DNA of 49,185 nt from Lachnospiraceae bacterium (GTDB lineage Bacteria; Bacillota; Clostridia; Lachnospirales; Lachnospiraceae): the NCBI GenBank assembly GCA_029226225.1, contig JAQXXU010000006.1, positions 1 through 49,185 on the forward strand, given 5' to 3'. The notes under the pieces were generated by a model that did no database searches, was not told where the DNA came from, and worked only from the letters and a program-made list of their open reading frames with translations. The translations under genes and the position numbers were made by a program. Position 1 is the stretch's first letter; each line of letters starts with the position of its first letter. Shown here in pieces: positions 17,481-26,435 of the stretch.

Positions 17481-18391
17481 TGGATCTGACACAGAAGAAA
17501 AAAGAAGCTGACAGTATAATCTCCAAGTTTCTGCCGGAAGAAAGCGGTTATGACAAGACTCTTGTCCAGGCGATGAACTATTCGGTAAGGGTCGGAGGCA
17601 AGAGGCTCCGCCCGATACTTTTGTCGTCATTTGCTAAAATGTATGGAGCCAGAGAAAAGGAATATACACCGTTCATGGCAGCCATAGAATTCATCCACAC
17701 GTATTCACTGGTTCACGATGATCTGCCGGCGATGGATGATGATATGCTTCGCCGCGGAAACCCGACGACTCATGCAAAGTTCGGCGAGGCGATGGGAGTC
17801 CTTGCTGGTGACGGACTTTTAAGTGAGGCATTCACTATCATGTCTCACAGAGTCACCGCAGCAGTGGCAACTGATCTGGTAGCCGGGATCAGAGCAGCCC
17901 AGGCGATGGAGATCATAGCTGGAAAGGCCGGACTTAACGGAATGGTAGGGGGACAGAGCCTCGATGTAGAAAGTGACAAGGCAGGCAGAGACATCACAGA
18001 GGACGAGATCGACTATATATATGAGAATAAGACGTCAGCGCTACTCGAAGCTTCGATGATGTCGGGCGCATATCTCGGCGGAGCAGAGAGTGAAGATATA
18101 GACCTGATCCGGAGAGCGGGAAGTGCGCTTGGACGTGCATTTCAGATAAGGGATGATATCCTTGATATCACGGGAGACGAAAAGACACTCGGCAAGTCGG
18201 TCGGGCAGGACGCAAAGAACGGGAAGAGCACCTATGCTTCGATCCATGGCATAGAAGAAAGTGAGAAGACAGTGAAGTCTCTGACAGATGAGGCCTGCGG
18301 CTACATCTGCAAGCTTTCGGGAGTCAGAGATGAAGAGGAGAGAAAATTCGTGCTGGAACTTTTCGGCACACTGACAGAGAGAAACAGTTAA
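17477..18391 (+). CDS. ispA: Farnesyl/geranyl diphosphate synthase (trans-prenyltransferase)
   Basis: This 304-residue isoprenyl diphosphate synthase condenses isopentenyl diphosphate with allylic diphosphates. Visible are GGKRLRP (substrate binding, about 35-41), the first aspartate-rich motif DDLPAMDDD (about 82-90, with the two-residue insert typical of bacterial FPP synthases), GGQSLDVES, and the second aspartate-rich motif FQIRDDILDITGD (about 220-232). Two tandem ATGs start the ORF and either could be used. It lies directly before dxs, which supplies precursors through the MEP pathway, a common arrangement. Confidence 0.95.
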   Translation: MMDLTQKKKEADSIISKFLPEESGYDKTLVQAMNYSVRVGGKRLRPILLSSFAKMYGAREKEYTPFMAAIEFIHTYSLVHDDLPAMDDDMLRRGNPTTHAKFGEAMGVLAGDGLLSEAFTIMSHRVTAAVATDLVAGIRAAQAMEIIAGKAGLNGMVGGQSLDVESDKAGRDITEDEIDYIYENKTSALLEASMMSGAYLGGAESEDIDLIRRAGSALGRAFQIRDDILDITGDEKTLGKSVGQDAKNGKSTYASIHGIEESEKTVKSLTDEACGYICKLSGVRDEEERKFVLELFGTLTERNS

Positions 18392-20286
18392 TGGTTTTAG
18401 AAAAAATAAATGAACCTGACGATATCAAAAAACTGTCAGAAGATGAGCTCCCACTTTTAGCAAGGGAGCTGAGGCAGTTCATAGTAAAAAATGTCTCCGA
18501 AACCGGCGGTCACCTGGCAAGTAACTTAGGTGACATAGAGCTTACGATAGCTCTGCACAGGGTACTCTCCTTTCCAGAGGACAAGCTTATCTGGGATGTA
18601 GGCCATCAGTCATACGCGCATAAGATCCTGACAGGTAGGCGGAAGAACTTTTCTACTCTTCGTCAGAAAGGCGGTATCACCGGCTTTTCGAATCCGAAGG
18701 AAAGTGACTGCGACGCTTTTATCTCAGGACACAGTTCGACATCTATCTCGACGGCATTAGGCTTCGCGAAGGCAAGAGAGCTGACTGGCGACCAGGAGAA
18801 TATAGTCGCGGTGATCGGCGATGGTGCTATGACAGGCGGCCTTGCGTATGAAGCCCTGAACAATGCCTCGACATTAAAGTCGAACCTGACTATTATCTTA
18901 AACGATAACCAGATGTCCATCTCTCCGAATGTCGGAGGTATGAGTGAGCACCTGGCAAAACTCAGGACCAGCGAGCAGTACACAGGACTTAAGTCTGACA
19001 TGGAAGACTCCCTCAAAAAAGTGCCAGGCGGAGAGACTGTGATCCATTTTTTACGTCATGCCAAAAATGGCATTAAGCAGCTCGTAGTTCCTGGGATGAT
19101 ATTTGAAAATCTGGGTATCATGTACCTGGGACCTGTAGATGGTCATGATATCAAGGCGATGACGAGGATCATAGACAGTGCCCTGAAGTATAAGGGACCG
19201 GTGCTGATCCACGTGATCACGAAAAAGGGTAAGGGTTATCGTCCTGCCGAGAAGAACCCGGCACTTTTTCATGGAGTAGGCCCTTTTGACATAAAGACTG
19301 GCAAGCAGAAAAAGCAAAACGAGTACCCGACTTACACCGAGGTATTTTCGAAGGCGCTGGTCCGTAACGCTGAGAAAAATGACCGGGTCGTAGCAGTGAC
19401 TGCGGCTATGGCCTTAGGCTGTGGCCTGAAAGAATTCAAGAAGCTGTTCCCGGACAGATTTTTCGATGTGGGAATAGCAGAGGCGCATGCGGTAACCTTC
19501 TCATCAGCGCTGGCCGTAGGCGGTATGATACCAGTGTTCTCAGTATATTCGTCGTTCCTTCAGAGAGGGTTCGATGAGCTGATCCACGATACGGCTATCG
19601 AAGGAAGTCACGTAGTATTCGCGGTAGACAGAGCAGGCATTGTCGGACGCGACGGTATAACGCATCAGGGTATTTTTGACATATCGTATCTGACTATGAT
19701 ACCGCACATGACAGTCATGGCACCGAAGGACGCGCAGGAACTTTCGGATATGCTTGATTACGCCATCGAAAAAATGACTTCGCCGGTAGCTGTCCGCTAC
19801 CCGAGAGGAGAGGCATATTTCTACGAAACGGAGAACAGGGCGCCGATAGAGTATGGCAAGTGTGAAGTATTAGATGACTCAGATGACGCGAGAGTGATGC
19901 TCTTCGCACTTGGGAGCATGGTTGAATGCGCCATAGACGCAGCGGATATACTTAAAAGAACTGAAGTATCTGCGAGCGTTGTGAACGCGAGATTTGCCTC
20001 TCCGATAGATAAAGACTTTTTAACTGATGCAGCAGAAAAATACGATGTCATCGTATCTTTGGAAGAGAATGTTCATTCCGGAGGCTTCGGGGAACACGTG
20101 TTTTCGCTCCTGTCAGAAGCAGGCTTTAAAGGCAAGTTTATAAACATATCGATCCCGGATGAGTTTGTTCCGCAGGGAAGTGTCGAAGAGCTCTGCTGCG
20201 ATGTGGGGATAGATGCTGACTCTGTAGCTTCAAGGATAGAGGAAGCGCTTGGTGTAAAGGAGGACACAGATGAAAAAAAGGCTTGA
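18391..20286 (+). CDS. dxs: 1-deoxy-D-xylulose-5-phosphate synthase
   Basis: This 631-residue thiamine diphosphate enzyme makes DXP from pyruvate and glyceraldehyde 3-phosphate, the first step of the MEP isoprenoid pathway. Motifs: HLASNLGDIELTIALH, WDVGHQSYAHKILTGR, the ThDP-binding GDGAMTGGLAYEALNNAS, the transketolase middle domain with FDVGIAEAHAVTFSSALAV and GITHQGIFDISYL, and the C-terminal domain (VVSLEENVHSGGFGEHV). The length is standard. The start codon shares one base with the ispA stop (TAATG) and the 3' end overlaps tlyA by 17 bases. Confidence 0.97.
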   Translation: MVLEKINEPDDIKKLSEDELPLLARELRQFIVKNVSETGGHLASNLGDIELTIALHRVLSFPEDKLIWDVGHQSYAHKILTGRRKNFSTLRQKGGITGFSNPKESDCDAFISGHSSTSISTALGFAKARELTGDQENIVAVIGDGAMTGGLAYEALNNASTLKSNLTIILNDNQMSISPNVGGMSEHLAKLRTSEQYTGLKSDMEDSLKKVPGGETVIHFLRHAKNGIKQLVVPGMIFENLGIMYLGPVDGHDIKAMTRIIDSALKYKGPVLIHVITKKGKGYRPAEKNPALFHGVGPFDIKTGKQKKQNEYPTYTEVFSKALVRNAEKNDRVVAVTAAMALGCGLKEFKKLFPDRFFDVGIAEAHAVTFSSALAVGGMIPVFSVYSSFLQRGFDELIHDTAIEGSHVVFAVDRAGIVGRDGITHQGIFDISYLTMIPHMTVMAPKDAQELSDMLDYAIEKMTSPVAVRYPRGEAYFYETENRAPIEYGKCEVLDDSDDARVMLFALGSMVECAIDAADILKRTEVSASVVNARFASPIDKDFLTDAAEKYDVIVSLEENVHSGGFGEHVFSLLSEAGFKGKFINISIPDEFVPQGSVEELCCDVGIDADSVASRIEEALGVKEDTDEKKA

Positions 20287-21070
20287 CGTTCTCCTGGTAG
20301 AAAAGGGCTTGGCACCTTCACGGGAAAAGGCAAAGGCTTATATCATGGAAGGGAAAGTCTTCGTCGAAAACCAGCGTGAGGACAAGCCCGGAACGAACTT
20401 CGATGAGAATTCCAAAATAGAACTTCACGGGAAAAAGCTCGCCTACGTGAGCCGTGGCGGACTGAAACTCGAAAAGGCATTAAAGACTTTCCCTGTGGAT
20501 CTGGACGGCGCTATCTGCATGGATATAGGAGCTTCGACAGGAGGCTTTACAGACTGCATGCTGCAGAACGGCGCAGCAAAGGTCTACAGCGTGGACGTAG
20601 GTTACGGGCAGTTTGACTGGAGCTTAAGACAGGACCCGAGGGTGGTGCTGATGGAAAAGACTAACGTCCGATACTTAAAGTCGGAAGATATCGGGGAACA
20701 GTTAGACTTCGCTTCGTGCGATGTGTCATTTATCTCTTTATCTAAAATCCTCCCAGCTATTTTTCCAATACTGACAGAAAACGGCACGATGGTGTGTCTT
20801 ATAAAGCCGCAGTTTGAAGCCGGCAGGGAGAACGTCGGAAAGCGCGGAGTAGTGAAGAATCCGAAGGTGCACAGAGAAGTCATTACTGAAGTCTTCGGAT
20901 TTACAGAGACACTTGGATTTACCGTAAAGGGGCTTACCTACTCTCCGATCAAGGGACCGAACGGTAACATAGAATACCTGATGTACATAGCAAAAAATGG
21001 TGGCGAGTCAGCACAGATCGATGTAGCAGCGGCAGTAGCGGAAGCGCATGAGGCACTTGACAGGCGATGA
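20270..21070 (+). CDS. tlyA: TlyA family rRNA 2'-O-methyltransferase
   Basis: This 266-residue protein has an N-terminal S4 RNA-binding domain (RLDVLLVEKGLAPSREKAKA) and an FtsJ-like Rossmann methyltransferase domain with the SAM motif MDIGASTGGFTDCML, plus IKPQFEAGRENVGKRGVV. TlyA enzymes in mycobacteria methylate ribose positions in 16S and 23S rRNA (linked to capreomycin susceptibility). In Firmicutes the member is usually beside nadK, argR and recN, as here. The older 'hemolysin' label is best treated as historical. Confidence 0.93.
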   Translation: MKKRLDVLLVEKGLAPSREKAKAYIMEGKVFVENQREDKPGTNFDENSKIELHGKKLAYVSRGGLKLEKALKTFPVDLDGAICMDIGASTGGFTDCMLQNGAAKVYSVDVGYGQFDWSLRQDPRVVLMEKTNVRYLKSEDIGEQLDFASCDVSFISLSKILPAIFPILTENGTMVCLIKPQFEAGRENVGKRGVVKNPKVHREVITEVFGFTETLGFTVKGLTYSPIKGPNGNIEYLMYIAKNGGESAQIDVAAAVAEAHEALDRR

Positions 21071-21915
21071 AGAATTTTTTTATACTGACAAAGGATGACT
21101 CGGATGCGAGCAGGGGCTTCATCACAGAGATCATCGACTATGTAAAGCAAAACGGCGGTGATGCAAGGGCACACATCCTGAATAGACAGAGGTCATCGGA
21201 ACCGCTTGAGGTTCCGGAAGGAACAGAATGCATTCTGACTGTCGGAGGCGATGGCACGATGATAAGGGCTGCCATGAGGACTATCAGGTCAGCACTGCCG
21301 ATACTTGGGATCAACAAAGGCCATCTGGGTTATCTCTGTGATCTCGACGAGTCAAACTACAGGGAAGCGCTAAAGAGACTTTTTGCCGATGATTATGAGG
21401 TCGAGGAGAGAATGCTTTTATCGGGCAGAGTCATCTCTGCCGACGGTATTCCAGAAAGTGGATTTAACCATGCTTTAAATGATATAGTTCTGACTTCCAG
21501 AAACGGCCTTCAGGTCGTGCACATAGACATCAATGTAAACGGTGAGAGGCTTTCATCATTTAACGGAGATGGTGTGATATTCGCCACGCCGACCGGATCT
21601 ACAGCCTATAATCTCTCGGCTGGCGGCCCTATCGTGGACCCGACGACGAAGCTCATACTGATGAGTCCGCTGAATGCTCACGTCGTCGGTCAGCGCAGTA
21701 TAGTCTTAGATTCGACTGCTGAGGTCAGGGCTACCGTGACTCGCAGAAATCAGGAAGAGCTGTCGGCTGCTGTTGCTTTCGACGGAAGCACGGCCATAGA
21801 ACTTTATGACGGCGAGAGCATAGAAGTGATCCGCTCCAATGAGACGGTCCGCTTTATAAAGCTCTCGCAGATCAACTTCCTAGACCGCATCCGTGAGAAG
21901 CTGCAGGCTGATTAG
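21067..21915 (+). CDS. nadK: NAD kinase
   Basis: This 282-residue enzyme phosphorylates NAD to NADP. The diagnostic GGDGTMIRA (about 60-68), GINKGHLGYLCDLD, and the C-terminal domain FATPTGSTAYNLSAGGPIVD are present, together with LNDIVLTSRNGLQVVHIDI. The ATG overlaps the tlyA stop (ATGA). The length fits the family. Confidence 0.96.
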   Translation: MKNFFILTKDDSDASRGFITEIIDYVKQNGGDARAHILNRQRSSEPLEVPEGTECILTVGGDGTMIRAAMRTIRSALPILGINKGHLGYLCDLDESNYREALKRLFADDYEVEERMLLSGRVISADGIPESGFNHALNDIVLTSRNGLQVVHIDINVNGERLSSFNGDGVIFATPTGSTAYNLSAGGPIVDPTTKLILMSPLNAHVVGQRSIVLDSTAEVRATVTRRNQEELSAAVAFDGSTAIELYDGESIEVIRSNETVRFIKLSQINFLDRIREKLQAD

Positions 21916-21925
21916 GAGGCATTTT

Positions 21926-22378
21926 TTGAAGAATAAGAGGCAGAAAAAAATACTCGAACTGATCGTGCGCTACGAGATAGGAACGCAGGAAGAACTGATG
22001 GAGAGACTCCGTGAGTCAGGCTTCGATGTGACACAGGCGACCGTCTCACGAGATATCCGTGAGATGAAGCTGACAAAAGTCGAGACCCACGGAAAACTTC
22101 ACTATGTGGCATTCCGTGAGACCGATGAGGATATGAAGGAAAAGTACGAGCGTGTTTTCCGCGATGGCTTTGTGTCGATGGATAACGCCCAGAATATCCT
22201 TGTCATAAAGACTGTCTCAGGTATGGCGATGGCCGTGGCTGCCGCTCTTGACTCGATGGAGTTTAATGAGATAGTTGGCTCGATAGCCGGGGATGACACG
22301 ATCATGTGCGCGATAAGGAGCCTCGATGATACGATCAATCTTATGGGAAAACTGAGAAATATACTCGACAGGGGGTAA
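21926..22378 (+). CDS. argR: Arginine repressor ArgR
   Basis: This is a 150-residue regulator of arginine metabolism. The N-terminal winged helix (IGTQEELMERLRESGFDVTQ, ATVSRDIREMKL) binds ARG boxes. The C-terminal oligomerisation and arginine-binding part shows GMAMAVAAALDSM and GSIAGDDTIMCA, with the Asp pair that contacts arginine. An ATG at 21893 would add 11 residues unlike the family. The TTG at 21926 lies seven bases after AGGAGG and gives the normal length, so I chose it. In Firmicutes argR commonly precedes recN. Confidence 0.93.
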   Translation: MKNKRQKKILELIVRYEIGTQEELMERLRESGFDVTQATVSRDIREMKLTKVETHGKLHYVAFRETDEDMKEKYERVFRDGFVSMDNAQNILVIKTVSGMAMAVAAALDSMEFNEIVGSIAGDDTIMCAIRSLDDTINLMGKLRNILDRG

Positions 22379-22380
22379 AT

Positions 22381-24036
22381 ATGCTTGACAGTTTAAGGGT
22401 AGAAAATCTTGCTCTTATAGAAAAAGAGGAGATAGAGTTTACAAAGGGACTGAACGTGCTGACTGGTGAGACCGGTGCCGGAAAGTCCATAATCCTCGGG
22501 GCATTGGGACTTGCGCTCGGAGGAAAGGCGGATAAGGGGATGATCCGCGATACAGGAAAAGATGCCTATGTGGAGGCAGTCTTTTCTCTAGATGAGAATG
22601 AAGAACAGAGACTGCGTGAAGCAGATTTTGAGCCGGAAGACGGACAGCTTATTTTTTCAAGGAAGATAAAAGAGGGAAAGAGCCAGGCCAGACTCAATGG
22701 GGAGACGGTCCCGGCTGCGCGTCTTAAGAAAGCCGGCGAGCTGCTTCTCGACATCTACGGTCAGAATGAACATCAGTCACTTTCGGATCCGAAAAAACAT
22801 CTGCGGCTCCTGGATGAATTCGTAAAAAAGGACCTAAACCCGGTACTTGCGGAAATCGAGCCGGTCTTCAAAGACTATACTTCCATTAAGAAAAAAATCG
22901 CTGAGGCTGACATCGATGAAGCCCAGCAGAAACGCGATATATCATACTATTCTCATGTCTCTGAGGAGATAGATGAAGCTGCTTTAAAACCGGGCGAGGA
23001 TGAAGAACTCGAGTCATCTTATAAAAAAATGTCCGGTTCTGAAAAAGTGGCGAAAAACTTATCTGAAGTACAGAACCTGCTTTTCGAAGGAGAGGATGTA
23101 CTCTCACGGATCGGCGAGTCACAGCGAAGCCTTGCTGCTATTTATGATTATGATGAGTCGGTGGAAAATCTTGGTAAAACACTTGGCGATGCCTATGATA
23201 TACTCGAGAGTTTTTCGCATGAGCTGGTGCAGACTGCGGAAAACCTGACATTTGACCCGGCTGAGTTTGATGAAGTTACGAGACGGCTTGATCTGATAAA
23301 TGACTTAAAGCAGAAGTATGGACGCACCATCGAGGATATCGAGCGGACAAAGCAGGAAGCTGACGAGAAACTCGAGCAGTTGAACGACCATGAGAACTAT
23401 GTGGCTGGCCTAAAAAAACAGCTCGCAGATACTGAAAAACGCCTGAACCAGTTATGCGAAAAAGCTGAAGCTGTGAGGAAAAATGGTGCTGGGAAGCTTT
23501 CGGAGATGGTTAAGGAATCATTAAAAAATTTAAACTTCCTGAAAGCGGATTTTTCTGTGGACATCACGAGAACAGTTTATTCTGCCCGCGGTTTTAATGA
23601 TGGTCAGTTCCTCATCTCTACGAATCCTGGTGAACCGTTAAGGCCGCTCTCACAGGTGGCTTCAGGTGGTGAGATGAGTCGTATCATGCTGGCATTAAAG
23701 ACTGTGCTAGCCTCTGCTGATGACATAAAGACCATGATCTTTGATGAGATCGATACAGGTATAAGCGGACGGACGGCATCGGCTGTTGCCCGTGAATTAA
23801 AGAAAGTCTCTGTCGGAAGACAGGTGATACTTATCACTCATCTGCCGCAGATAGCAGCGCTATCTGACCGGCACTTCCTGATCGAGAAGTCAGCGACTAA
23901 TGATTCGACTGTATCGCAGATCCGTCCGCTCTCAGAGGACGAGATCATTGACGAGCTTGCGAGAATGCTGGGCGGTGATGTGATCACAGATGCTGTCCGT
24001 GAAACTGCTAGACAGTTGCGGGATACTGCACAGTAA
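22381..24036 (+). CDS. recN: DNA repair protein RecN
   Basis: This 551-residue SMC-like ATPase acts early in double-strand break repair. It has Walker A GETGAGKS (about 30-37) in an N-terminal half, a long coiled coil (about 150-370), the ABC signature region LSQVASGGEMSRIMLALKTV, Walker B TMIFDEIDTGISGRTASAVA, and the C-terminal VILITHLPQIAALSDRHFLI. The ATG follows AGGGGG at proper spacing. It is the last gene of the operon; I see no strong hairpin with a T run directly after it. Confidence 0.97.
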   Translation: MLDSLRVENLALIEKEEIEFTKGLNVLTGETGAGKSIILGALGLALGGKADKGMIRDTGKDAYVEAVFSLDENEEQRLREADFEPEDGQLIFSRKIKEGKSQARLNGETVPAARLKKAGELLLDIYGQNEHQSLSDPKKHLRLLDEFVKKDLNPVLAEIEPVFKDYTSIKKKIAEADIDEAQQKRDISYYSHVSEEIDEAALKPGEDEELESSYKKMSGSEKVAKNLSEVQNLLFEGEDVLSRIGESQRSLAAIYDYDESVENLGKTLGDAYDILESFSHELVQTAENLTFDPAEFDEVTRRLDLINDLKQKYGRTIEDIERTKQEADEKLEQLNDHENYVAGLKKQLADTEKRLNQLCEKAEAVRKNGAGKLSEMVKESLKNLNFLKADFSVDITRTVYSARGFNDGQFLISTNPGEPLRPLSQVASGGEMSRIMLALKTVLASADDIKTMIFDEIDTGISGRTASAVARELKKVSVGRQVILITHLPQIAALSDRHFLIEKSATNDSTVSQIRPLSEDEIIDELARMLGGDVITDAVRETARQLRDTAQ

Positions 24037-24072
24037 AACACGCTTATTAGCTGCTATCTATTTCCGCAATAT

Positions 24073-24100
24073 TTTACTGTTTTACGGCAATAGGGATAAT
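24073..24100 (+). promoter_or_regulatory. Weak candidate promoter for galT
   Basis: TTTACT (24073-24078) and GATAAT (24095-24100) are separated by 16 bases, upstream of the galT ribosome site AGGAGG. Both hexamers deviate from consensus. Confidence 0.35.
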
Positions 24101-24153
24101 GCATCAGAGCTATGTCCGCGCTACAATACAAGCATAACAGGAGGACAATGATC

Positions 24154-25647
24154 ATGTTAGATAAGTATATTAAAGAACTGGTAAATTACGGAATAAACTC
24201 AGGACTTACCCCGGAGTGCGAGCGCATATACAGCACAAATCAGCTGCTGAAGGAAATGCATGAGGACAGCTACGATGACACGGTAGAAGTAACAGACGAG
24301 CCACTTGAGGACATCCTGAACGGACTCCTGGATGAAGCAGTAAAGCGCGGACTGATCGACGACACGATCACAGAGAGAGACCTCTTTGATACAGCACTTA
24401 TGAACTGCCTGACACCGAGACCGGCAGAGGTACAGAGAGTATTCTGGGACAAGTATAAGCAGTCACCAAAGGAAGCAACTGACTGGTTCTACGATTTTTC
24501 ACAGAAGACGAATTATATCAGAAGGTACAGAGTAAAAAAGGACCTCAGATGGAAGACAAAGACGCCGTATGGCGACCTCGACATCACGATAAATCTGTCG
24601 AAACCAGAGAAAGATCCGAAGGCTATCGCCGCAGCCAGAAACGCCAAGCAGTCATCCTACCCTAAGTGCCAGCTATGTATCGAGAATGAGGGCTACGCAG
24701 GAAGACTCAATCATCCGGCCAGAGAGAACCATCGTATAATTCCGCTTACGATCAACGGAACCAGATGGGGCTTTCAGTACTCACCATATGTGTATTTCAA
24801 CGAGCACTGCATCGTATTTAACGGAGAGCATACTCCGATGAAGATAGACAGGGCAGCATTCACGAAGCTCTTTGATTTCATCGGACAGTTCCCGCACTAC
24901 TTCCTTGGCTCTAACGCTGACCTTCCAATCGTAGGTGGCTCTATCCTGACACATGATCACTTCCAGGGTGGACACTATACTTTCGCTATGGAGAAAGCAG
25001 AGTTTACAGATAAGTTCACGATACCGGGATACGAAGATGTGACAAGCGGGATCATCAACTGGCCGCTGTCAGTCATCAGACTTCAGGGCAAAGACCGTGA
25101 GAGAGTCATTGACCTCGCAGACCATATTCTCAAAGCATGGAGAAGATATACAGACGAGAGCGCATTTGTTTTTGCAGAGACAGATGGCGAACCGCATAAC
25201 ACGATAACTCCTATCGCAAGAAAACACGGAGATGTCTATGAACTCGATCTCGCACTCAGAAATAACATCACGACGAAGGAGCATCCGCTCGGAGTATTCC
25301 ATCCGCATGAGAAGCTTCATCATATAAAGAAAGAGAATATCGGACTCATCGAAGTTATGGGACTGGCAGTCCTGCCATCACGTCTGAAGAAAGAAATCTT
25401 CGAAGACCTCTCCGACGCACTGGTAAATGGAAAAAATATCCGTGATAATGAAGAACTCGCAAAGCACGCAGACTGGGTAGACGAGTTTACATCAAAGTAT
25501 CCAGATGGTTTCACCAAAGAAAACATAACTGGAATCTTACAGGAGGAAGTGGGACAAGTATTCAGAGAAGTCTTAGAGGATGCCGGGGTCTTCAAACTTA
25601 CTCCAGAAGGCCATGAAGCCTTCATGAGATTCATTAAGACACTTTGA
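24154..25647 (+). CDS. galT: UDP-glucose--hexose-1-phosphate uridylyltransferase, class II
   Basis: This 497-residue enzyme of the Leloir pathway exchanges UMP between UDP-glucose and galactose-1-phosphate. It belongs to the long Firmicutes-type GalT (class II), shown by length, MLDKYIKELVNYGINSGL, YPKCQLCIENEGYAGRLNHP, and the HIT-like active-site region GGSILTHDHFQGGHYTFAME. Earlier in-frame ATGs at 24112 and 24148 exist. The AGGAGG ends nine bases before 24154 but only three before 24148, so 24154 is preferred. No galK or galE lies next to it, which is unusual since these are often clustered, so they should lie elsewhere in the genome. Confidence 0.94.
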   Translation: MLDKYIKELVNYGINSGLTPECERIYSTNQLLKEMHEDSYDDTVEVTDEPLEDILNGLLDEAVKRGLIDDTITERDLFDTALMNCLTPRPAEVQRVFWDKYKQSPKEATDWFYDFSQKTNYIRRYRVKKDLRWKTKTPYGDLDITINLSKPEKDPKAIAAARNAKQSSYPKCQLCIENEGYAGRLNHPARENHRIIPLTINGTRWGFQYSPYVYFNEHCIVFNGEHTPMKIDRAAFTKLFDFIGQFPHYFLGSNADLPIVGGSILTHDHFQGGHYTFAMEKAEFTDKFTIPGYEDVTSGIINWPLSVIRLQGKDRERVIDLADHILKAWRRYTDESAFVFAETDGEPHNTITPIARKHGDVYELDLALRNNITTKEHPLGVFHPHEKLHHIKKENIGLIEVMGLAVLPSRLKKEIFEDLSDALVNGKNIRDNEELAKHADWVDEFTSKYPDGFTKENITGILQEEVGQVFREVLEDAGVFKLTPEGHEAFMRFIKTL

Positions 25648-25705
25648 TATTTGTGGCTTTCATGTGATCTGAAGATATGTTTTGATACTTGTAGCAGATA
25701 TGGAC

Positions 25706-25744
25706 GCCCGCGTGGCGGCATGCCGAAAGAAAGCGGGCATTTTT
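25706..25744 (+). terminator. Terminator after galT
   Basis: GCCCGC (25706-25711) pairs with GCGGGC (25733-25738), with an inner GGCGGCATGCC mini-stem and a T run after it. A second small inverted repeat, TTTGTAC-ACAA-GTACAAA, follows at 25742-25759, before the convergent gene's stop. Confidence 0.7.
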
Positions 25745-25763
25745 GTACACAAGTACAAATAAA

Positions 25764-26426
25764 TTACAGCAGTGTAAATTCATTTTTGTGATACTTTATC
25801 AGCCCGTCCTTCTGCATCCTCGACAGCTCGGCACTCATCGCCGAGCGCTCGACTGACAGATAGTCGGCGAGCTGCTGCCGGTCGAACGGTATCAGAAAGT
25901 GATTTGAATTATTTTTCTGGGCGATATCAGAGAGGTAGGAGAGCAGCTTCTCCCTGGTCGTGCGTTTTGACATGTGACTGATCTTCCGGTTCATGTAACG
26001 GTTCCGACGGGTAGCTATCGTGTAGAGATTCTGGATCAGCTGGTTGTGAAAAGAGCAGGCACGCTGGCACTCGGTCAGGATGCGGTGCATATTCATGAAA
26101 AGTACACGGCAGTCTGAAAGAGCTACTACATCGTTCGGCAGAGGCTCTGCATCAGCAGAAGCATAGGCTTCGCCGAATATCTCACCCGGATTTACCAGGC
26201 CGATAATAGCGTTATTTCCCCAATAATCCACAGACTCGATCTGGATATGTCCTTCCATAAGGACTCCAATCGAGTCTATTTTTTCACCGGCAGGAAATAT
26301 GATACTGCCTTTCTGAAAACTGCGGATCTCACCTCGGACACAGTCCATCAGCGCTCTGATCTCCTCACCGGTTATATGATTAAAAATGCGGGCCTCTTTC
26401 AGTTCGCTTAAATCCCTGTCTGTCAT
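25764..26426 (-). CDS. Crp/Fnr family transcriptional regulator
   Basis: This 220-residue regulator has a cyclic-nucleotide-binding-type beta barrel (FQKGSIIFPAGEKIDSIGVL, NPGEIFGEAYASAD), a long dimerisation helix and a C-terminal winged helix (FDRQQLADYLSVERSAMSAE, LSRMQKDGLIKYHKNEFTLL). There are no Fnr-type cysteine clusters, so oxygen sensing by an Fe-S cluster is unlikely. The barrel lacks a clear cAMP phosphate-binding RXS motif. The effector is unknown. It starts nine bases after the stop of the DUF5685 gene with a GAGGAAA ribosome site, so the two form one minus-strand unit. Confidence 0.88.
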   Translation of the reverse strand: MTDRDLSELKEARIFNHITGEEIRALMDCVRGEIRSFQKGSIIFPAGEKIDSIGVLMEGHIQIESVDYWGNNAIIGLVNPGEIFGEAYASADAEPLPNDVVALSDCRVLFMNMHRILTECQRACSFHNQLIQNLYTIATRRNRYMNRKISHMSKRTTREKLLSYLSDIAQKNNSNHFLIPFDRQQLADYLSVERSAMSAELSRMQKDGLIKYHKNEFTLL

Positions 26427-26435
26427 TCTGTTTCC

